Shown here piece after piece: positions 22,241-31,379 of a stretch of DNA of 37,891 nt (position 1 is the stretch's first letter; every line of letters begins with the position of its first letter). The DNA comes from Lachnospiraceae bacterium (GTDB lineage Bacteria > Bacillota > Clostridia > Lachnospirales > Lachnospiraceae): the NCBI GenBank assembly GCA_016290905.1, contig JAEEVO010000019.1, forward strand, positions 1-37,891, given 5' to 3'. Below the pieces are notes generated by a model that made no database searches, was not told the DNA's origin, and was given only the letters and a program-made list of their open reading frames with translations. A program made the translations under genes and the position numbers.

Positions 22241-24238
22241 ATGGATAGTGTCATGAACAATGCGGAAGAAATACTTGACCGTCAGGTCTGCGGTTTTCAC
22301 CGGTATGTATTCTCGTCTCCGGTTCATCTTGATTATGTCAGTCAAAACCTTTGTGAATTGACAGGTATGACAAAGAAGGCTTTGCTTGACGGGGAAAAGG
22401 ATCATTACTTAAAACTGGTACATCCGGCCGACCGTGATAAGTATTCCGATTTCATACATAGAGCGGCACAAAAGGAACAGACCGTTACCTGTGAGTACCG
22501 TATCGTCAAGAAAAACGGTACTGTGATATCCGTAAGGGACACGGTTACGACCTGCAGGGACGAGAACGGCAATCTGACAGGTTATTCGGTACTGGCGGAC
22601 ATAACCGAGATAAGAAATGAGAACAGGGATCTTAAGTTTCTTAACGAGACCATCCCCTGCGGTTTTTTAAGATATACCTGTGAAAAACAGCCGAGGATCA
22701 CATATATCAATCCGAAGATGATCGAGCTTCTGCGCTTTCCTGAGGCAAAAGAGGGGGAGATTGATTATCTGGAGATGTATAAAAGCAATATTTTCCTGAT
22801 GATCCCCATGGAAGAGCGGCGCAGATTCTCAAAATATCTGGGAAGGGTTTATTCTTCCGAAACGCCCATTGCCGGAGACATGAGTCTTTTACGTTGTGAC
22901 GGGACGCGTGCGCATATTTTCGGATGGGTGACCAAGAGCGTTAACGAGCATGGCGAAGAGGAATTTCAAAGCGTGTGCATGGACGTGACGGAACGTTACC
23001 GTGCAAAAAAGTCGGTTGAAAGTAAACGATATCTTAAGGCACTTGAGGATGTCTATGACAAGATCTTTGAATTCAATCTGGATGCGAATACAGTAAAGTG
23101 CTTGTACTGCGGGGAAAAATCATCCTTTAAGCAGTTTGAGAACATTGCGATGCAGATAGATGACGCTCTGGAGAAATGGCTTATCGCCGCTGCGGCTCCT
23201 CAGCAGCAGGAGACGATCCGCCGGTTCTTTAACGATTTCTGTCAGAGAAGACTTCAGGGATCTGACGGGAAACCGCCGCAGATCACATATTCGGCGCTTT
23301 CCTATGACAACGCTGTCAAAAAATATACGGGAACATTTATCAAGGTTGATGAATCCGTAAGCTTTTTCTGCTGCAGGGAAGTGAAGGATGCCGAAGAGAC
23401 AATGGCTCTTAAAGAGGAAAACAGCCAGCTCAAGGAGAAAATGAGGGATCTTGTAATGCAGTTCTCCGACGGGCTCGCCGCCTTTGAGATATCACCCGAA
23501 GGTATGGTAAAGCCGCTGTATGCAAGTGAAAATGTCTGCGAATTCTTCGGCTATACCAAGGAGGAATGGCTTCCTCTGACGGAAAGATTTACGCCTCTGG
23601 AAAACTTTGTTGCATACAGTGATGCAGCTTATGAGGACTTTGCAGAGCTGCTGAGAACGGGTGAAGCGGAATTTACATATTTTGATTATAAAACGGAATC
23701 GGAACAGAAAATAAAAGCCATCTGTTCCGTTAAGGAACCGAGTTCAAAAACTTCCCGATATGTTATGCTTTATGCCGTGGAAGGAAAGGGGGCCGATCTT
23801 AAGCAGTCACTATCGGAAAAACGTACGGTTTCAATACGTACCTTCGGATATTTTGATGTGTTTGTGGGTGACATCCCGATAGCTTTCAGAAATAAAAAAT
23901 CCAAAGAACTTTTTGCACTTCTTGTAGACCGTAAGGGTGGGTTTGTCACTTCGGATGAGGCTATCAGTTTCTTATGGGAGGATGAGCCGGCCAATGCACT
24001 GACGTTAGCCAGATATCGAAAAGTGGCATTGCGCCTTAAAAGTACCCTCGAGGAATACGGGATCTCCGATATCGTGGAGGCAGTAGACGGTAAGAGACGA
24101 CTGGTAATGGATAAGGTTGACTGCGATCTGTACAACTATCTTTCCGGTAAAGAAGAGTATACCCAGCTTTTTAAGGGTAGTTATCTTACAAATTACAGCT
24201 GGGGCGAGGTTACACTGGGAGAGCTTTTAACAAAATAA
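22241..24238 (+). CDS. Multi-PAS transcription regulator with SARP-like winged helix
   Basis: The 665-residue product starts at the ATG 7 bases after AAAGGAG; an upstream in-frame TTG lies within the leader hairpin. Predicted order: PAS1 about 1-125 (HPADRDKYSDFI, DENGNLTGYSVLADITE), PAS2 about 130-260, a divergent third sensor region, a coiled stretch near 400, a fourth PAS-like segment about 410-525, then an OmpR/SARP-like winged helix from about 535 (RTFGYFDVFVGD, KSKELFALLVDRKGGFVTSDEAI). It has no kinase or receiver part. The combination is common in Lachnospiraceae and reads as a cytoplasmic ligand- or redox-sensing DNA-binding regulator. Its target genes are unknown. Confidence 0.75.
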   Translation: MDSVMNNAEEILDRQVCGFHRYVFSSPVHLDYVSQNLCELTGMTKKALLDGEKDHYLKLVHPADRDKYSDFIHRAAQKEQTVTCEYRIVKKNGTVISVRDTVTTCRDENGNLTGYSVLADITEIRNENRDLKFLNETIPCGFLRYTCEKQPRITYINPKMIELLRFPEAKEGEIDYLEMYKSNIFLMIPMEERRRFSKYLGRVYSSETPIAGDMSLLRCDGTRAHIFGWVTKSVNEHGEEEFQSVCMDVTERYRAKKSVESKRYLKALEDVYDKIFEFNLDANTVKCLYCGEKSSFKQFENIAMQIDDALEKWLIAAAAPQQQETIRRFFNDFCQRRLQGSDGKPPQITYSALSYDNAVKKYTGTFIKVDESVSFFCCREVKDAEETMALKEENSQLKEKMRDLVMQFSDGLAAFEISPEGMVKPLYASENVCEFFGYTKEEWLPLTERFTPLENFVAYSDAAYEDFAELLRTGEAEFTYFDYKTESEQKIKAICSVKEPSSKTSRYVMLYAVEGKGADLKQSLSEKRTVSIRTFGYFDVFVGDIPIAFRNKKSKELFALLVDRKGGFVTSDEAISFLWEDEPANALTLARYRKVALRLKSTLEEYGISDIVEAVDGKRRLVMDKVDCDLYNYLSGKEEYTQLFKGSYLTNYSWGEVTLGELLTK

Positions 24239-24239
24239 A

Positions 24240-24551
24240 GTCATTGTTGAGGGTCAGATATGGATTCCGAAATATGAAATAATCGGAACAGGGCTCAGAG
24301 TATATTTCCCGGCACTTAAGAGTGCCCTTATAGATCAGCCTAAAGCACCAAACCGCCAGATTGGCGGATTAAGTGGCGGAATAGATGGCGGATTGGCGGA
24401 AAAGATTATTGATTTGATTTTAGAAGATCCCGAAATCAAAATGTCTGAGATGGCAGAAAAGCTGATACGGAGCAATCTGTATCAGTTTTTTAATATTTTA
24501 CCAAAGCATATGAAGATTATCCATATTGTCTTACAAAGTTATTTCTTATAA
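24240..24551 (+). pseudogene. Relic of an ATP-binding HTH (AlbA_2-type) regulator, C-terminal part
   Basis: A frame open up to the TAA at 24549 translates to EIIGTGLRVYFPAL, then GGLSGGIDGGLAEKIIDLILED and KMSEMAEKL. This matches the C-terminal end of the Fic-like/AlbA_2 ATP-binding regulators, which carry repeated GGLNGG units before a winged helix. The catalytic N-terminal part is absent, and after MAEKL the sequence departs from the expected HTH. It fills the whole gap between the PAS regulator and the next gene. Confidence 0.6.
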
Positions 24552-24586
24552 TAAAAATAATTAAAAAACAGTATAAGGGGGTTCAT

Positions 24587-26497
24587 ATGAAAGCTTTTAA
24601 GAAAATTGTAGTTCTTGCATTGGCAATCGCCATGCTGCTCACAACTGTGGAGAGCTTTACCAAAAAGATTTCGGCGGCTGAGACGAAGACAAGCACAGAG
24701 TATTTCGCTTACAGAGTGGATGTGCTGGATGCGGGAAAAGGATACACCGAAAATATTGCGGTCCAGGTTTTGTCGAGTATTGACGGCAGGGTATATGTTT
24801 ATGTAAATTGTGCCGGCGAGGAAAAGCCGACCGCAAAGACTGTCATGGACAGCGGCAACAGCGTTTACGTGACCGCCGGTGAAGAGAACGAACTGTACGG
24901 CCGTATCAAATCATCGAAGAGCATCAAGGCCGGAGAAAAGTACGATATTTATATCGTTTTCGAGGATCCCGCACATGTTGCTTACGGTCCTTATGTAGTT
25001 AAAAAATGGACTGCAAAATATTTCCCGGCAGGCAATGGTACTAAAAAGAAGCCCTATCAAATCTGGACGCCGAGACATCTGTACAACGTAAGCAAATTTA
25101 TGGGCGACACAAATGAGGGAAAGTACTTTAAGGTTATGCAGGATATTGATCTGTCGGAGAGTATTTATTCTGGCAGGATCGGAAGTTACGCTTCGACCTT
25201 CTACGGTGTATTCGACGGCAACGGAAAGACCATACGCGGGCTCGTTGGAAATATGTTTGATGATCTTGCGCCTACGGCTGCCGTTAGAAACGTTTATCTT
25301 TCGGGAGCGGACTCGACACTTGCCAGTAATGGAATAATGGGTCTGATTGCCGAGGGCAATCGTGGGATTATTGAAAAATGCGTAGTGTATAACTCCGAAC
25401 TTGGGTGCTCATCATATCAGGGCATTATCTGCGGTTTTAACTATGAATCGGGTATCATCAGGAACTGTGCAACAGTAGACTGCATTATCTATGCAAGTGA
25501 CTGGGCCGGCGGTATCGTAGGACGTAACGAAGGCAAGGTCGAGAATTGCTATTCAAATATTACTGTGAAGAGTAACTCTACGGCCGGCGGTATTGTGGGG
25601 GCCAATTTCGGTGGAGGTGTAAGCGACTGTCTTGGAAACATCACAGTGATCCCCAAAGGCGATACTCCCAATTCGACTCAGAATATCGGAGGCATAGTGG
25701 GAATAAATACCGGTTCATACGCATATATCTGTAATTGTACTTCTCTTTTTCTGCCCGAGGATCTTTATGATCTGGGCGATGTAGGCTCTATCTGGGGCGA
25801 TCGCAACGGAGGCGGTGATAATATTAATCTGGAGAATATTGTCGATAATGTCGGAGCTGTAAAGTACACTATTGATGATATCAAACTGACCGATAAAGAG
25901 GTTGGTAGTTCAAAGAATGAGGAATATCTCGCAAAGAAGCTTGAGGAAAAGCGAAGCAGCTTTGCAAGCCATCACGGTGCCTCATCAGATACAAGGGATG
26001 TTGTAAATCCCGTGAAGAAGCTGATTGCGGGCGGTAACCCGGACGGAAAGAATAAGGCAGAACTTTCCAAACTGAATATAAAGTACAAGCATGTTTTTGA
26101 GAACGAGACCAAAGCATATAATGCAAAAAAGAAATTCCCCATGACTCAGAAGACACTGAAGGTTAAGGGATATTCCACACCGGACCGGGTTAAGATCAAA
26201 AATGTCTCAATAGATTCTGAGAACAGGCAGGTCACCATTACATGGAATACGGTTAAGAAGGCTGATGGTTACGAGATCTACAGAGCTGAATGGGAGTATG
26301 CACGTAAAGGAGGAAAGTACGGAACATACGAACGCGAGAAGACGATTGAATCGGCAGACATAGCCGAGTATACAGATAAGTATCTGGCTCAAAAGAACAA
26401 ATATTACTATAAGGTAAGAGCTTATTACAAGGTAAATAATGTCAAGATTTACGGACCGTTCTCCGATATAGAGGAAGTTAAGTTTGTAAATGACTGA
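24587..26497 (+). CDS. Secreted GLUG-repeat beta-helix protein with C-terminal FN3 domain
   Basis: The 636-residue product has a signal peptide (KKIVVLALAIAMLLTT, cleavage near residue 31 after ISA). Residues 32-150 are a beta domain. From about 155 the text changes to GNGTKKKPYQIWTPRHLYNVSKFM, a typical entry to GLUG-type surface proteins, followed by turns of the pattern AGGIVGRNEGKVENCYS and AGGIVGANFGGGVSDC (about 270-385). Residues about 535-636 form an FN3-like domain (VTITWNTVKKADGYEIYR, YYYKVRAYY). It probably acts outside the cell as an adhesin or matrix protein. GGGGG precedes the ATG. No LPXTG anchor is present. Confidence 0.75.
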   Translation: MKAFKKIVVLALAIAMLLTTVESFTKKISAAETKTSTEYFAYRVDVLDAGKGYTENIAVQVLSSIDGRVYVYVNCAGEEKPTAKTVMDSGNSVYVTAGEENELYGRIKSSKSIKAGEKYDIYIVFEDPAHVAYGPYVVKKWTAKYFPAGNGTKKKPYQIWTPRHLYNVSKFMGDTNEGKYFKVMQDIDLSESIYSGRIGSYASTFYGVFDGNGKTIRGLVGNMFDDLAPTAAVRNVYLSGADSTLASNGIMGLIAEGNRGIIEKCVVYNSELGCSSYQGIICGFNYESGIIRNCATVDCIIYASDWAGGIVGRNEGKVENCYSNITVKSNSTAGGIVGANFGGGVSDCLGNITVIPKGDTPNSTQNIGGIVGINTGSYAYICNCTSLFLPEDLYDLGDVGSIWGDRNGGGDNINLENIVDNVGAVKYTIDDIKLTDKEVGSSKNEEYLAKKLEEKRSSFASHHGASSDTRDVVNPVKKLIAGGNPDGKNKAELSKLNIKYKHVFENETKAYNAKKKFPMTQKTLKVKGYSTPDRVKIKNVSIDSENRQVTITWNTVKKADGYEIYRAEWEYARKGGKYGTYEREKTIESADIAEYTDKYLAQKNKYYYKVRAYYKVNNVKIYGPFSDIEEVKFVND

Positions 26498-26512
26498 CAG
26501 TAGAAAATAGAC

Positions 26513-26539
26513 GGGCAGGAGGGTAAAACCCTTCTGCCC
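26513..26539 (+). terminator. Hairpin terminator after the GLUG protein
   Basis: GGGCAGGAGGGT pairs with ACCCTTCTGCCC around a short A loop with one G-U pair. There is no strong T tail, so termination may be partial. The rest of 26540-26795 holds the promoter noted next and AT-rich sequence without a gene. Confidence 0.6.
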
Positions 26540-26726
26540 TATTAATGTACGTTCGGATATAATTATTAAGGAAGAATTTTTTCAATAAAACCTGGTTTAG
26601 TCTGTTATATTAACAATAAAAAAAGAAAAATGTCCATGAGATTTATAAAAGTCAGACCTTATCTGTTGAAACTACTTACGATTTGATGTATACTTAAACA
26701 CAAATGGGAATGATTTACTTTTTTTA

Positions 26727-26754
26727 TTGACCTAATAAAGGGTAAATATAAAAT
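26727..26754 (+). promoter_or_regulatory. Promoter of the acid phosphatase gene
   Basis: TTGACC (26727-26732), a 16-base spacer and TAAAAT (26749-26754), about 40 bases before the ATG. Confidence 0.55.
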
Positions 26755-26795
26755 ATACAATTCGTGTGAGAGAAAGTATTTGGAGGTACGGGAAC

Positions 26796-28091
26796 ATGAA
26801 AACCCTTAGCTATAAAAGAATACCTGTTTATATTCTTATATTGACTGTTTTTGTAAGCCTTTGTGCTCCTATGGGGATCAGGGCTGATGAACTGTCAATG
26901 TCGGAAAAGGGATATAAATTACAGCAGGTGGTTGTTTTAAGCCGGCACAATATTAGAGCACCGTTATCGGGGAACGGGTCTGTACTTGATCAGGTGACTC
27001 CGAACACCTGGTTTAACTGGTCGTCTAATGCAAGCGAGTTGTCTTTAAGAGGCGGAGTACTTGAAACAGAGATGGGGCAGTTCTTTAGGAAGTGGATGGA
27101 ATCGGAAGGGCTGATACCGGAGAACTATCATCCTGAAGGGAATGAAGTAAGGGTTTATTCAAATTCAAAACAGAGAACCATTGCCACGGCGAAATATTTT
27201 ACCGCCGGATTTGCTCCGACGGCCAACATCGATGTTGAGTACCATATGGATTTCAATGTGATGGATCCTGTGTTTACTCCCGCACTGAATTTTACAGGCG
27301 AAAAGTATAATGAGGATGCCACCGCACAGGTATTTGAGCTTTACGGTGATAAGATGGCAGGTTTAAGTGACAATTATGAGCTACTGACTGATATCATAGA
27401 TATGGATAAGTCGGAAGCATATAAGGACTATGACTTTTCGGATGAGAACACGCTTATCCTGAAAACCGGTGAAGAGCCGATGGTTTCGGGACCTCTTAAA
27501 CTCGGTACACAGATAAGCGACGCGCTTGTTCTTCAATACTATGAAGAGAGTAATCCCGTAAAGGCGGCGTTCGGTAACGAGTTATCCGAAAAGGAATGGC
27601 AGGATATTTCCGAGATTAAGGATGTTTACGGTGACGTACTGTTTACTTCTCCCATGATAGCAGTAAATGTAGCAAATCCTCTGATAAAAGAGATTTATTC
27701 GGAGATGAATACAAAAAATCGGCTTTTTACATTTCTTTGCGGTCACGATTCCAATATTTGCAGCGTGCTTGCAGCGCTGGGCGTAAAAGACTATGAGCTT
27801 GAGGATTCTGTTGAAAGTACGACGCCAATAGGATGTAAGCTTGTTTTTTCCAAATGGGTAAGTAAAACAGGCAGGTCTTACTGGTCAGTAGACCTGGTCT
27901 ATCAATCGTATGATCAGCTGAGGGAACAGCCTCTGCTTGATCTTGAAAATACTCCAATGGTCTGTCATTTGAGCTTCAAAGGGATAAAACAGAACAAAGA
28001 CGGATTATATAAAAACAAAGCGATAAAGAAGATTTTTGAAAACGCCATGAAAGAATATGATTCTCTTTTGGAAAAGTATTCCGGATCGTGA
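26796..28091 (+). CDS. Secreted histidine acid phosphatase (phytase / glucose-1-phosphatase type)
   Basis: The start is the ATG at 26796 after TTGGAGG; an upstream in-frame GTG has no site. The 431-residue product has a signal peptide (residues 8-30). The histidine-phosphatase motif reads RHNIRAP with His51 as the phosphohistidine; the usual Gly after His is Asn here. The proton donor pair His317-Asp318 lies in CGHDSN. A large alpha-helical cap occupies about 95-280. The family (Agp/AppA-like) releases phosphate from sugar phosphates or phytate in the envelope. It appears single-gene. Confidence 0.82.
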   Translation: MKTLSYKRIPVYILILTVFVSLCAPMGIRADELSMSEKGYKLQQVVVLSRHNIRAPLSGNGSVLDQVTPNTWFNWSSNASELSLRGGVLETEMGQFFRKWMESEGLIPENYHPEGNEVRVYSNSKQRTIATAKYFTAGFAPTANIDVEYHMDFNVMDPVFTPALNFTGEKYNEDATAQVFELYGDKMAGLSDNYELLTDIIDMDKSEAYKDYDFSDENTLILKTGEEPMVSGPLKLGTQISDALVLQYYEESNPVKAAFGNELSEKEWQDISEIKDVYGDVLFTSPMIAVNVANPLIKEIYSEMNTKNRLFTFLCGHDSNICSVLAALGVKDYELEDSVESTTPIGCKLVFSKWVSKTGRSYWSVDLVYQSYDQLREQPLLDLENTPMVCHLSFKGIKQNKDGLYKNKAIKKIFENAMKEYDSLLEKYSGS

Positions 28092-28156
28092 CTTTATAGA
28101 AAATACATACAGGAAGCGTGTGGGAAACACTTTGTGAGAATTGTTGAGGGTTAAAT

Positions 28157-29386
28157 ATGGACTGTCCGTACGCAAAAAAGTGCGGGGGCTGTGATTACAG
28201 CAACCTGCCTTATGAAGAACAGCTAAAGAAAAAAGAGAGAAGGATCCGGGAGTTATTAGGCGGATTTGCAAAGCCGGAGCCAATCATAAAAGCGGAAAAT
28301 CCGGAGCATTACAGGAACAAGGTTCACGGGATATTCGGAAAGGACAAAAAAGGGAATGTTTTTACCGGAATCTATGAAGAGAGAAGCCATAATATCGTTC
28401 CCGTAAAAGAGTGTGCTATAGAGGATGAAAAGGCGACAGCCATTTTAAAAACTCTTTGTGAGCTTGCCGGACAGTTTAAGCTATGGGTGTATGATGAGGA
28501 TAAAAGAACAGGGTTGCTTCGACATGCCCTGATACGTGTCGGTCGTAAAACCGGAGAGATAATGCTGGTACTGGTACTCTCAGGTCCTGTCATGCCTTCG
28601 AAGAACAATTTCATCAAAGAGCTGAGACTTAAACATCCCGAGATCACGACCATTGTGCTGAACATAAATAATAAACGTACAAGTATGGTACTCGGAGACA
28701 GGAATATTGTCGAGTATGGGAAAGGATATATTGAGGATGAACTGTGCGGACAAAGGTTCCGTATATCACCGTCTTCGTTTTATCAGATAAATTCGGAACA
28801 GACGGAGCTTTTATATGGTAAGGCTATAGAATATGCACAGCTTACCGGTAAGGAGCGGGTGATAGATGCATATTGCGGCATAGGAACCATCGGGATATGT
28901 GCAGCTTCAAAAGCGGCAGAAATATCGGGAGTGGAATTAAACAGGGATGCAGTTAGGGATGCAATTAATAATGCAAAGCTGAACGGGATCAGGAATATCA
29001 GATTCGTAAATGACGATGCCGGCAGATATATGGTCAGGATGGCTGAAAATAAGGAAAAGGCTGATGTTGTATTTATGGATCCTCCACGCAGCGGAAGCAC
29101 TCCCGAGTTTATAGATTCGGTAAACCGATTAAAGCCGGAACGCGTGGTTTACATATCCTGCGACCCCGAAACCTTGAAACGGGATCTTGGTCTTTTTGTT
29201 AAAAAAGGCTGGAAAGTACAAAAGATACAGCCGGTTGACATGTTCCCGAATACTAAGCATGTGGAAAGCTGTGTGCTCCTCGAGCGTGTGAGCAACCGAA
29301 AAGCAGATTCCTATGTGAAACTGAACGTGAAGATGGAGGATTACTATCGGATCAAAGATGCAGAAGGTGGTGAAGCGGATGGATAA
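28157..29386 (+). CDS. rlmD: 23S rRNA (uracil-5-)-methyltransferase, RlmD/RumA family
   Basis: The product methylates a uridine of 23S rRNA at C5 using SAM. Its 409 residues contain a 4Fe-4S cluster set at the N-terminus: Cys3, Cys9, Cys12 and Cys86. The SAM fold has DAYCGIGTIG (237-246), FMDPPRSG (306-313) and nucleophile Cys335 in YISCDPETL. The TRAM domain of longer RumA proteins is missing, as in many clostridia. Some Lachnospiraceae homologues carry a longer C-terminal extension; here the protein ends soon after VKMEDYYRI. The stop overlaps the next gene's start. Confidence 0.85.
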   Translation: MDCPYAKKCGGCDYSNLPYEEQLKKKERRIRELLGGFAKPEPIIKAENPEHYRNKVHGIFGKDKKGNVFTGIYEERSHNIVPVKECAIEDEKATAILKTLCELAGQFKLWVYDEDKRTGLLRHALIRVGRKTGEIMLVLVLSGPVMPSKNNFIKELRLKHPEITTIVLNINNKRTSMVLGDRNIVEYGKGYIEDELCGQRFRISPSSFYQINSEQTELLYGKAIEYAQLTGKERVIDAYCGIGTIGICAASKAAEISGVELNRDAVRDAINNAKLNGIRNIRFVNDDAGRYMVRMAENKEKADVVFMDPPRSGSTPEFIDSVNRLKPERVVYISCDPETLKRDLGLFVKKGWKVQKIQPVDMFPNTKHVESCVLLERVSNRKADSYVKLNVKMEDYYRIKDAEGGEADG

Positions 29387-29858
29387 AGAAAGTATTATAT
29401 ATGATACTGCAACAATAAGTGATATTCCGGAACTTGTAAGGCTTAGAATTCTATACATGATAGACGATTTTGGCTCCCTTACCAATGAAGAAAGAGAAGG
29501 TATGGAAAAACAGCTTCCGGGATATTTTGAGAGAGAACTCGGGAAAAAGCTGATTGCGTTTGTAGCAAGAGCAGAGGACAGGCTTGTTGCTGCTGCTTAT
29601 CTGTTGATTATCGAGAAGCCGGCAAATCTATTTTTTCTAAATGGATTGGATTCAGAAGTTCTAAGCGTATACACAGAAGAAGAATACCGTGGTAAAGGAA
29701 TCTGTACGAGCCTTATGAGCAATATGATTGAATATGCCAGAGAGCATCAGATATGCCGCATTGATCTGGTAGCAACGGATGAAGGATATCCTATATATAA
29801 AAAACTGGGGTTTGAAGATAAGGTTCAGAAGTATACAGATATGCGATTGATATTATAA
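29379..29858 (+). CDS. GNAT family N-acetyltransferase
   Basis: The 159-residue product has the GNAT acetyl-CoA signature EEYRGKGICTSLMSNMIEYAR and a C-terminal YPIYKKLGFE strand-helix. The ATG at 29379 follows AAGGTGG at a better distance than the one at 29358, which is inside rlmD. It overlaps rlmD by 8 bases, so the two are translated together. The acceptor substrate cannot be read from the sequence. Confidence 0.85.
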   Translation: MDKESIIYDTATISDIPELVRLRILYMIDDFGSLTNEEREGMEKQLPGYFERELGKKLIAFVARAEDRLVAAAYLLIIEKPANLFFLNGLDSEVLSVYTEEEYRGKGICTSLMSNMIEYAREHQICRIDLVATDEGYPIYKKLGFEDKVQKYTDMRLIL

Positions 29859-29905
29859 TATGGAATAGTATTCCGGAATGAAAGTGAAATGAGTAGCACA
29901 TGAGT

Positions 29906-29950
29906 CTGCAGGCATTGGGGGAAATCCTGATGTTTCTGCAGGCTTTTTTG
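29906..29950 (+). terminator. Intrinsic terminator after the GNAT gene
   Basis: CTGCAG at 29906-29911 pairs with CTGCAG at 29936-29941, with further imperfect pairs inside, and is followed by GCTTTTTTG. TCTGCAGGC is also a direct repeat here. Confidence 0.5.
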
Positions 29951-29981
29951 TTTGCAGAAAAAAAGAATAACGAATATAATA

Positions 29982-30024
29982 AACATGACATACAGTTGTC
30001 GTGTTAGGCTTGCTATGATATATA
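29982..30024 (+). promoter_or_regulatory. Promoter and operator of the WYL operon
   Basis: TTGTCG (29996-30001), 17 bases, TATATA (30019-30024). AACATGACA (29982-29990) and TGTCGTGTT (29997-30005) form an inverted repeat with one mismatch across the -35 box, a likely autoregulatory operator. Confidence 0.6.
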
Positions 30025-30040
30025 CGGAATGGGAGAGATT

Positions 30041-30955
30041 ATGAAAATAGACAGGCTGATCGGAATATTGTCAATCTTACTGCAGGAAGAAAAGACAACG
30101 GCTCCTGAACTGGCGGAAAGGTTTGAAGTATCCCGCAGGACGATAAATCGGGATATTGAGGATCTTTGTAAGGCAGGAATTCCCATAATGACTACGCAAG
30201 GTACCGGTGGTGGTATCAGCATTATGGACGGATATCGTATGGACAGGACAATCCTGACATCAAAGGATATGCAGATGATACTTGCGGGACTTCGCAGTCT
30301 GGACAGTGTAAGCGGAAGCAGTTACTATGGCCAGCTAATGGAGAAAATCCAGACCGGATCGTCAGAGTTTATCAGTGGCAGGGACTCCATGCTGATCGAT
30401 CTGTCCTCATGGTATAAGGGCTCTCTTGCCCCAAAGATTGAGGTGATTCAGAGAGCAATAGAGAACAGGCATCTTATACAGTTTGAATATTATGCGCCAT
30501 CCGGAGAGAGCGACAGAAGGATAGAACCATATTATTTGGTTTTCCAATGGTCAAGCTGGTATGTATGGGGCTGGTGCTTAGAACGCAAGGATTACAGGCT
30601 TTTCAAACTGAACCGTATGGATCGGGTTGCTGAAACTGATAAGGAATTTGCTTGCCGGAATGCACCTATGCCTGATCTGTCGAATGAGAAGATCTTTCCG
30701 GGCGGTATAAAAGTAAAGGCTCTTTTTACACCGGATATGAAGTGGCGGCTGGTTGAAGAATTCGGACCGCATTGTTTTTCTGAAACCGATGATGGGAGGC
30801 TGCTCTTTACGGCAGATTATACAGATATGGAGAACCTTGTGACATGGCTCATGACCTTTGGGGCAAAGACCGAGGTGCTAGAGCCGGCAGAAGCGCGGGA
30901 TATTATCCGCAGGAATGCTGAAGAAACATTAATAATATATGGAGGACTAGCATAA
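30041..30955 (+). CDS. WYL-domain transcriptional regulator (YafY type)
   Basis: The 304-residue product has an N-terminal winged helix (KIDRLIGILSILLQEEKTTAPELAERFEVSRRTINRDIEDL) and a WYL domain from about 140 (LIQFEYYAPSGESDRRIEPYYLVFQWSSWYVWGWC) with a C-terminal WCX part. WYL proteins respond to nucleotides or small ligands and often control DNA-damage or stress genes. GGGAGAG sits before the ATG at 30041, preferred over 30029. Its stop overlaps the next ATG by one base, so it heads a four-gene operon. Confidence 0.88.
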   Translation: MKIDRLIGILSILLQEEKTTAPELAERFEVSRRTINRDIEDLCKAGIPIMTTQGTGGGISIMDGYRMDRTILTSKDMQMILAGLRSLDSVSGSSYYGQLMEKIQTGSSEFISGRDSMLIDLSSWYKGSLAPKIEVIQRAIENRHLIQFEYYAPSGESDRRIEPYYLVFQWSSWYVWGWCLERKDYRLFKLNRMDRVAETDKEFACRNAPMPDLSNEKIFPGGIKVKALFTPDMKWRLVEEFGPHCFSETDDGRLLFTADYTDMENLVTWLMTFGAKTEVLEPAEARDIIRRNAEETLIIYGGLA

Positions 30956-31374
30956 TGAGATTAGATGGTTTCGGTTTATTGGTCGAGGACATGGGAAAGA
31001 TGATCCGTTTTTACAGGGATGTACTTGGATTCGAGATTAAGGAAGAAGAGAACACGTCTAATGTTTACCTTGTGAAGGACGGAACATTATTTCTGCTTTA
31101 TGGCAGGAAAGATTTTGAGAAGATGACAAACCGGAGATATGAGTATATCAAGGGACTGAACGGTCATTTTGAAATAGCGCTGTATGTGGATACATTCGAA
31201 GCGGTGGATGAGGCATATAGGAAGGCCGTAGAAAATGGTGCGACATCTGTGCTTGAGCCGGAGCTTGAGCCTTGGGGACAGAGAACCTGCTATATCGCTG
31301 ATCCGGAAGGAAACCTGATTGAGATCGGTTCCTGGAATAAGCCTTATGAAGAGAAGGATCTGACGGAGGGATAA
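30955..31374 (+). CDS. VOC (glyoxalase/bleomycin-resistance) family protein
   Basis: The 139-residue product is a single-unit VOC protein with two beta-alpha-beta-beta-beta modules: FGLLVEDMGKMIRFYRDVLGFEI in the first, and FEIALYVDTFEAVDEAYRKAVENGATSVLEP with YIADPEGNLIEIGSW in the second. Metal ligands are plausibly the C-terminal Glu (NLIEIG) and His-61-region residues, but not certain. It may bind or modify a small toxic compound. Translationally coupled to the WYL regulator. Confidence 0.85.
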   Translation: MRLDGFGLLVEDMGKMIRFYRDVLGFEIKEEENTSNVYLVKDGTLFLLYGRKDFEKMTNRRYEYIKGLNGHFEIALYVDTFEAVDEAYRKAVENGATSVLEPELEPWGQRTCYIADPEGNLIEIGSWNKPYEEKDLTEG

Positions 31375-31379
31375 AAGGT

